Below are positions 9,901-13,806 of a stretch of DNA of 13,806 nt, piece after piece. Location: the NCBI GenBank assembly GCA_043811005.1, contig JBDRNO010000034.1, forward strand, positions 1-13,806. The letters are read 5' to 3'. Both the position numbers and the translations under genes were made by a program. The DNA comes from JBDRNO01 sp043811005. GTDB taxonomy: Bacteria; Bacteroidota; Bacteroidia; NORP154. The notes under the pieces are model-generated. The model did not search any database and had not been told where the DNA came from. It was given only the letters and a program-made list of their open reading frames with translations. Position 1 is the stretch's first letter, and each line of letters begins with the position of its first letter.

Positions 9901-12900
9901 TATATGTTGTACTAAAATCCGAGCTGTCAACAAATGTACCGGATCCTAAAGTTAACCATTCTCCGGTTGTTGTTCCACCGGTAACAGAACCATTTAACAC
10001 TACATTTGGATTATTAGCACATGAGAACAGATTAACACCAGCATCTACAACGATAAAAGGAATGATTGTGATAACCAAACTATCAATTGCCAAGACACAT
10101 GGACCTGCTGCATCCGGGTCATTTGTTACTATCGATAAAGTCACATTCCCTGCTGCAATATCTGCAGCAGATGGAATATATGTTGCCCCCAACAAAGTTG
10201 AATCATCAAATGTGCCGTTAGTAGGAGATGACCATGTTATACTCGTTGCGCTTCCTCCTTGTGAAGCTCCTGTAATAGTGTATGAAACTCCTGCACAAAT
10301 CGTAGTGTCCAATCCTGCATTAACCACCGGAGCAGAATTTATTGTTAATACCATACTGTCTGTAGTTAATAAACAAGCACCTCCTGAATCGGTGGTTGCC
10401 GTCAAAATAACACTTCCAGATGATATATCAGCCACAGATGGAGTGTAAGTTACATTTAATAGCGTTGAATCATCGAAAGTTCCTCCTGTTGGAGATGACC
10501 AGGTAATACTTGAAGTACTTCCTCCCATTAATCCATTAAGGGTATAGGAATCTCCCTCGCATATTGTGGTATCTGATCCTGCATCAACAATACGCAGAGG
10601 TGTAATAATGATCATTATGTCATCAGTTGAATTTATGCATCCTCCATTAGTAGTTGTTATAGTCCATCTAAAAGTGGAAGTATCGCCAATTGTAAGGCCG
10701 GTAACCATTGAATTAGGATCATTGATATTGGTTACTATTGCTGTGCCTGAAATCACTGACCAGGTACCCGTTTCACTCCATGCAGGTGTATTGGCAGCCA
10801 GAACAGCAGTGCTGGTATCACAATGATTCTGGTCGGACCCTGCTACCGCTATAGTGATTGAAGAATCTACATTGATGATCACATCATCAGTTGTGGACGG
10901 GCAAGCACCATTGGCACTCGTTATGGTCCATCTCAAAGTAGAAGAGACCCCTATTGTAAGTCCTGTAACAGAGGATGACGGATCATTAACATTTGCTACC
11001 ACGACTGTTCCGGAGATCACTGACCATGTGCCTGTTTCAGACCCTGCCGGAGTGTTAGCTGCAAGGGTAGCCGTGGTAATATTACAAAGGTTTTGATCCG
11101 GTCCGGCAGCAGCAATAGTAGTAGTGGAATCTATGATAATGGTAACATCATCAATTGTAACGCATCCTCCATTGATACTTGTTATGGTCCATCTTAATGA
11201 GGTAGAATCACCTATTGTAAGTCCTGTTACTATTGATGCCGGATCATTTAAATTGGCAACATTTGCCGTGCCTGAGATGACAGACCAAGTACCGGTTTCA
11301 CTTCCCACCGGAGAGTTAGCAGAAAGAGTAGTACTTGTAATATTACAAAGATTCTGGTCCGGCCCGGCAGCCGATATAGTTATTGCTGAATCTACATTGA
11401 TAGTAACATCATCGGTTGTAGCAGTACACCCACCGCTGGAAGAAGTTATCGTCCATCTTAAAGTAGCAGAACCGCCTATAGTAAGTCCGGTTATCCCTGA
11501 ATTTGGGTTATTTATACTGGTTGCAATTGCTGTCCCAGAGATAACTGACCATGTGCCCGTCTCACCACCTGCCGGTGTATTTGCAGTAAGAGTAGTGGAG
11601 GTGGTGTCACATAGATTTTGATCTGTTCCTGCAACAGCAGCAGTGGTTACCGGATCTACGTTTATGGTAACACTATCTAAAGTAGCAGCACACCCACCGA
11701 AGCTGGAAGTAATCGTCCAGCGAAGTACAGATGAATCACCTACAATGAGACCAGTTACTCCGGAGGCAGGATAATTTACATTAGTTACTATTGCGGAACC
11801 TGAGACCACCGACCAGGTACCTGTTTCACTTCCTGCCGGTGTATTGGCAGCAAGAGTAGTAGTGGTATTACACAGGTTCTGGTCAGGTCCTGCATCGGAA
11901 ACGGTTATAATAGGATCAACGTCTATTGTAACATCATCAGTAGTAGCAGCGCAACTTCCGAATGCAGTTGTTATGGTCCATCTGAGTGTTGATGAGCCAC
12001 CTATGGTCAGACCTGTTACTTCTGATGCAGGGTCATTGACATCGGTTACTACTGCTGTGCCGGAGATCACCGACCAGGTACCTGTTTCACTCCCTGCAGG
12101 GGTATTGGCTGCAAGGATTGTACCTGTGGTATCACATAGATCCTGATCTGATCCTGCCGCTGCTGTAGTAGTGCTTGAGTCTGCGTTTATGGTAATACTA
12201 TCTAAAGAGGCGGCACAACCCCCGTTGGCTGTTGATATCGTCCATAGTAATGTAGATGAACCTCCTATGGTTAGCCCTGTAAAGCCTGATGTGGGATTAT
12301 TGACACTGGTCACTACTGCCGTACCTGCTATAACAGACCATGTACCGGTCTCCCCTCCGGCAGGTGTGTTGGCTGCAAGTATAGCAGTTGTTGTATTACA
12401 CAGGTTCTGATCGGAACCCGCATCGGAAACAGTCGTTGTCGGATCCACATTGATCGTAACATTATCAAAGGAAGCAGCACAACCTCCGTAGCCGGAAGTG
12501 ATGGTCCAGCGAAGTGTTGACGATCCGCCTATGGTCAGTCCTGTAACGCCTGATAAGGGATCATTGACACTGGTCACTAATGCCGTACCAGATATGATTG
12601 TCCATGTGCCGGTTTCACTTCCGGCAGTTGCATTGGCAGCAAGCGTAGCCGTTGTGATATTACACAGGTTCTGGTCCGGCCCCGCATCGGAAACGGTCGT
12701 TGTGGGGTCAGAATTGATAATAACATCATCAAAAGAATCAGCACAACCACCGCTGGCTGTTGTTATTGTCCACCTGAGTGTTGATGAGCCACCTATGGTC
12801 AATCCGGTTACGCCTGATGACGGACTATTGACACTGGTTACTACTGCCGTGCCTGCGATAACTGTCCAGGTTCCCGCCTCACTGCCTGAAGGTGTGTTTG

Positions 12901-13806
12901 CCGCTAGTATAGTGGTTGTATCATTACACAGGTTCTGATCGGGGCCGGCAATAGAAATAGTTGTCCCGGGATCAGAGTTGATAACAACATCATCGGTTGT
13001 AGCTGCACAGCCTCCGAATGCAGTTGATATGGTCCATCTGAGGATTGAAGAGCCTCCTATGGTTAAGCCTGTTACTCCTGACACTGGATCATTGACACTG
13101 GTTACCACTGCCGTGCCCGAGATGACTGTCCAGGTACCCGTCTCACTGCCGGCAGGTGTATTGGAAGCAAGTGTAGTAGTCGTTACACCACACAGATTCT
13201 GGTCGGAACCTGCATCGGAAACAGTTGTTGCGGAATCCACATTGATGGTAACATCATCGGTTGTGGCTGCACAACCTCCGAATGCAGTCGATATAGTCCA
13301 TCTGAGGATTGAAGTGCCACCTATGGTTAATCCTGTAACGCCTGACACTGGATCATTGACACTGGTTACTACTGCTGTACCAGAGATGACCGTCCATGTG
13401 CCGGTCTCACTGCCTGAATGTGTATTTGCCGAAAGTGTAGTAGTCGTTGTATCACATAGATCCTGATCGGCTCCTGCCGCTGCTATAGTTGTGCTTGAGT
13501 CTACGTTTATAATAACGCTATCTAAAGTGGCGGTACAAGCCCCGTTGGCTGTTGTTATAGTCCATAGCAACGTAGACGAACCACCTATGGTCAAACCGGT
13601 TACGCCTGATAAAGGATCATTGACACTGGTTACTACCGCTGTGCCTGCAATGACTGACCAGGTTTCCGTCTCAGTGCCGGCTACTGCATTGGCAGCTAGC
13701 GTTGCAGTGGTGATATTACAGATGTTCTGGTCAGGACCGGCTGCAGAAACTGTTGTTGTCGGATCAGAATTTATAATAACATCATCAAAAGAAGCTGTAC
13801 AACCAC
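3722..13806 (-). CDS. Giant repetitive T9SS-secreted surface protein (SprB-like adhesin), 5'-partial
   Basis: The frame is open from the right edge to a TAA at 3722, giving about 3,360 codons with the true start outside the window. The first in-frame start-like codon (TTG at 13594) is only the Leu of a recurring GLTIGG motif, so it is not a real start. Order from N to C: a unit fragment, 12 A-type units (motif DQNLC...SETGTWSV...GLTIGG...LRWTI...GGC), 22 B-type units (DAG.D..VCANN...LNGSV...W...GTGTF...TYTPS...STNNGNC...ITPAP), three PKD domains (W-D/N-FGD motifs), and a C-terminal domain with LAFTPNGDG, FNQWGE and WDG ending DVSLLR. That ending is typical of the type B (gliding-motility-associated, CHU_C) T9SS sorting signal. 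Family knowledge: such proteins cross the outer membrane by T9SS and often act as adhesins, SprB being the best known. The repeats are Ig/PKD-like in style; I infer a long extracellular fibre with one disulfide per unit. Adhesion is inferred, and no enzymatic domain is seen. It is probably co-transcribed with the two genes downstream. Confidence 0.93.
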   Translation of the reverse strand, partial: GCTASFDDVIINSDPTTTVSAAGPDQNICNITTATLAANAVAGTETETWSVIAGTAVVTSVNDPLSGVTGLTIGGSSTLLWTITTANGACTATLDSVIINVDSSTTIAAAGADQDLCDTTTTTLSANTHSGSETGTWTVISGTAVVTSVNDPVSGVTGLTIGGTSILRWTISTAFGGCAATTDDVTINVDSATTVSDAGSDQNLCGVTTTTLASNTPAGSETGTWTVISGTAVVTSVNDPVSGVTGLTIGGSSILRWTISTAFGGCAATTDDVVINSDPGTTISIAGPDQNLCNDTTTILAANTPSGSEAGTWTVIAGTAVVTSVNSPSSGVTGLTIGGSSTLRWTITTASGGCADSFDDVIINSDPTTTVSDAGPDQNLCNITTATLAANATAGSETGTWTIISGTALVTSVNDPLSGVTGLTIGGSSTLRWTITSGYGGCAASFDNVTINVDPTTTVSDAGSDQNLCNTTTAILAANTPAGGETGTWSVIAGTAVVTSVNNPTSGFTGLTIGGSSTLLWTISTANGGCAASLDSITINADSSTTTAAAGSDQDLCDTTGTILAANTPAGSETGTWSVISGTAVVTDVNDPASEVTGLTIGGSSTLRWTITTAFGSCAATTDDVTIDVDPIITVSDAGPDQNLCNTTTTLAANTPAGSETGTWSVVSGSAIVTNVNYPASGVTGLIVGDSSVLRWTITSSFGGCAATLDSVTINVDPVTTAAVAGTDQNLCDTTSTTLTANTPAGGETGTWSVISGTAIATSINNPNSGITGLTIGGSATLRWTITSSSGGCTATTDDVTINVDSAITISAAGPDQNLCNITSTTLSANSPVGSETGTWSVISGTANVANLNDPASIVTGLTIGDSTSLRWTITSINGGCVTIDDVTIIIDSTTTIAAAGPDQNLCNITTATLAANTPAGSETGTWSVISGTVVVANVNDPSSSVTGLTIGVSSTLRWTITSANGACPSTTDDVIINVDSSITIAVAGSDQNHCDTSTAVLAANTPAWSETGTWSVISGTAIVTNINDPNSMVTGLTIGDTSTFRWTITTTNGGCINSTDDIMIIITPLRIVDAGSDTTICEGDSYTLNGLMGGSTSSITWSSPTGGTFDDSTLLNVTYTPSVADISSGSVILTATTDSGGACLLTTDSMVLTINSAPVVNAGLDTTICAGVSYTITGASQGGSATSITWSSPTNGTFDDSTLLGATYIPSAADIAAGNVTLSIVTNDPDAAGPCVLAIDSLVITIIPFIVVDAGVNLFSCANNPNVVLNGSVTGGTTTGEWLTLGSGTFVDSSDFSTTYMPDSIDTSAGFVNLVLTSTNNGICLTVTDTVLLTISGGPNMDAGQDTTVCANDPVLLSGSIISGAGGGVWTSSGTGIFLPDSTDLNATYIFSAIDTSLASLTLWLSSTNAPGCTVMTDSIIVTIAPAINVDAGPDVSVCANNDTVSLSGSIWGSTSTGQWTTSGTGVFFPDSSQSAIYYLPSDADTILGNITLWLTSTNNGTCSTVSDSLIVTITTPPGVDAGPDLMICKGDSVPLNGIVSGSAGTILWTTTGTGIFDDSTLLSAIYAPSTPDTISGSILFGLESTNNGNCVPDYDTIMVTFAAPVMIFAGIDTTVCANNDTIYLNGSVTGSTNTGRWLSSGTGTFLPHDSALTAIYLPSASDDIAGNVIINLMATKTCYATSSFTITITPAPNVIAGSDTIVCISDTSVALNGSVSGGATTGVWTTLGTGAFVPDTTLNATDYIFGAADSIAGSVILVLTSSNNGNCLTVTDTMIVTMTSLPIVDAGISFTFCANNADIILNGSVTGSTSTGIWTTSGSGTFSPDNTTLNALYSPSPADTATGGVTLVLTSTNSCMNFSDSVIYTYTPAPQVDAGPDDTVCANNPNVLLNGSVTVATTTGKWFSLGGGTFSPNNTTLNATYTPGSAGITAGNVTLILFSTNNGLCFPESDTMGITITPSPVLDPGSDQYVCNGDDVFLNGSVSGGTSTGGWTSTGSGTFDDSTLLNAVYTPSPADTLAGTVFFLLTSTNNGNCIPVTEIITVTLTTKPIVDAGIDDTVCANNALVSLNGSVSGSTTSGIWTTNGTGTFTDSTDLNTTYTPSSNDISAGTVTLMLYSTNACLITDSVIIIITPAPNVNAGTDDIYCLNNPIVTLNGSITAGATTGVWSTTGTGIFDDPTLLNATYTPSSLDTLIGSINFTLTSTNNGLCLAETDVMNVSFVPPPSVYAGPDQIVCANHYVPLNGNVFGGSGTGQWSTTGSGTFSDINDFNGIYNFSVADTTAKSVSLILTTPASAGCFAVSDTFDVQITPGPYVYAGEDTTVCSNNDTIFIDAIISGGASTGIWTTNGSGVFIPNDSDLTAIYIPSASDADSGSIELILTSTHNGDCFPEDDTIFVTITPAPVVDAGTDQYICNGDFILTGALVSGGSTTGIWTTSGTGTFNDSSLINAIYTPSDNDTSGIVYLILTSTNNGNCLAEIDTMVATLTTKPIVDAGTDDTVCANNTAYILNGSVSGSTTTGVWSTNGTGTFVDSTDLSTTYTPSAADTVAGTVTLTLASTYACLLTDSIILTITPAPIVDAGGDQVICVSDTSVTLNGTISGSSSSGPFTGQWATSGTGSFFPNPTLNAIYYRLSPADSIAGGVTLVLMSTNNGNCLPESDAIVVTLTTIPIVDAGLDDILCANINLNLNGSVLGGASSGQWITLNPDTGIFTPSDTALNATYTFSNGDTAAGGVTLVLISTNSCVIITDTVEITITPSPTVNAFLSSSVCANNDTVQLNSTITTAGGGIWSTLGSGSFTPSDTISDPKYLMSASDISNGNVILVLTTTNNGNCIAETDTLNFNIIPSPVVDAGPNQNVCTDVINVLLTGSVSGGTTTGKWTSSGTGLFVPNDSTLNAIYIPSIADTTLGTATLTLSSTNNGYCYAESDIMIIFWTKRPVVDAGLDQIICSNISSIALSGLVSGGTATGIWTTNGTGTFSPSDTSLNGMYIHSADDISAGSVTLTLTSTNGCSAITDFVDITIYPGPSAAFSYNTANSLTVNFNDLSTIANGNIVQWSWDFGDSYGDTVPNPVHTYSTIGNYSVELIVTSDLNCSDSIVIITGINFVHADFYTVSVCYSEPFIFSDSSQVQGGDSIISWLWNFGDGFTDTIQNTIHIYSTDGNYTVLLTIQTALGFIDTAVQTVKANPYPVAGFTMDNTAPTILQNINFTDNSTGPPISWLWNFGDSTGISTLQNPSYTYIKPGTPVITQIVTNQFGCSDTALYNLYVADIYPPVIPLAFTPNGDGHNDLLWVRGGPFKSLEFKIFNQWGELIFATDDVEAQWDGTKDGADQPIGVYVYTLIGVTINDQTHEKCGDVSLLR
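4000..4736 (-). other. Three PKD domains of the giant protein
   Basis: Three consecutive domains of roughly 75-80 residues carry the PKD signature. The first (about 4500-4736) has WDFGDS and NPVHTYSTIGNYSVEL. The second (about 4270-4490) has WNFGDGF and a Y-STDGNYTV-L strand. The third (about 4000-4250) has WNFGDST and NPSYTY. PKD domains are Ig-like beta sandwiches common in extracellular proteins. Here they probably form a stalk between the repeat fibre and the sorting domain. Boundaries are approximate. Confidence 0.88.
4737..10573 (-). repeat. B-type tandem repeat array, 22 units of about 88 aa
   Basis: Twenty-two units average about 265 bp. The consensus begins DAGxDxxVCANN, then LNGSVSGGTTTG-W, GTGTF, LNATYTPS, AD, then STNNGNC, D-T, and an ITPAP linker. 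The units are more diverged from each other than the A units but have the same period, the same two cysteines, and the same Trp and Asp landmarks, so the two sets look homologous. Linkers and Cys contexts vary with a period of five units. Super-unit boundaries fall near 10573, 9230, 7900, 6578 and 5243. Units 21 and 22 are followed directly by the PKD domains. Confidence 0.9.
10574..13806 (-). repeat. A-type tandem repeat array, 264 bp (88 aa) units
   Basis: Twelve units plus a fragment at the window edge repeat every 264 bp, with one unit 3 bp shorter. Each unit starts near DQ(N/D)LC, continues through ETGTWSV, SGTAVV, VND, GLTIGG and LRWTI, and ends at GGC followed by DDVTINVD. Neighbouring units are highly similar at the DNA level, for example about 12990-13140 against 13254-13404. 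Units five apart share private variants: DQDLCDTT recurs at offset 1320 bp (13451 and 12131). The units contain no lysine and usually one arginine, in LRW. I see no match to a named repeat family by eye, but the layout resembles Ig/PKD-like beta-sandwich repeats. Confidence 0.9.

Noticed and set aside
4743..13466. Many plus-strand open frames of 70-270 codons across the giant gene, for example 9645-10448 and 7524-8189.
   Set aside because: Their translations are reverse-complement images of the repeat units (recurring VPV, PPV and SPVTP strings). The minus strand carries one continuous frame with recognisable domains and a sorting signal.
13592..13594. TTG as the start codon of the giant gene.
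   Set aside because: It encodes the Leu of the GLTIGG motif found in nearly every A unit. The frame is open upstream to the window edge and continues with A-type repeat sequence.
10574..13806. CRISPR-like or non-coding satellite array, suggested by the regular spacing of similar DNA blocks.
   Set aside because: The repeats are 264 bp, contiguous, a multiple of three, and coding throughout. There are no short palindromic repeats with unique spacers.

Overview
The window comes from a member of the Bacteroidota (Cytophaga-Flavobacterium-Bacteroides group), probably a free-living and possibly gliding lineage. The evidence is a gliding-motility-type C-terminal sorting domain (type B, CHU_C/TIGR04131-like), an adjacent PorP/SprF-family outer-membrane protein, a TPR plus PD40 beta-propeller protein, A/T-rich gene junctions without Shine-Dalgarno motifs, and TAA stops on the two complete reading-frame ends. 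I cannot name a genus.

Everything supported lies on the minus strand and reads right to left as one tight gene cluster. (1) From the right edge to 3722 runs a giant surface protein, open at its 5' end. At least 3,360 codons are visible. It consists of 12 'A-type' and 22 'B-type' units of about 88 residues, then three PKD domains, then the type IX secretion system (T9SS) type B sorting domain. (2) After 12 nt comes a PorP/SprF-family protein (2690-3709). (3) After 19 nt comes a secreted TPR/PD40 protein (from 2670 leftwards). Its reading frame is broken at a run of nine A's (1814-1822). It resumes in another frame and runs off the left edge through a long coiled coil made of 74-residue (222 bp) tandem repeats.

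Inferred joint function: the giant protein is exported by the T9SS and displayed at the surface. The PorP/SprF partner is probably its dedicated outer-membrane translocation or anchoring factor, as SprF is for SprB in Flavobacterium gliding. The TPR/PD40/coiled-coil protein is probably a periplasmic or outer-membrane-associated accessory factor. No RNA gene, CRISPR array, insertion sequence, terminator or promoter could be supported. The operon start lies off the right edge and its end off the left edge. No stretch longer than 20 nt lacks a gene.

The most interesting structure is inside the giant gene. All 34 repeat units keep the same pair of cysteines. The units follow a hidden five-unit super-period (about 1.32-1.34 kb). 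About 1,530 consecutive residues contain no lysine. The right-end units show patchwork similarity that suggests recombination between repeats.
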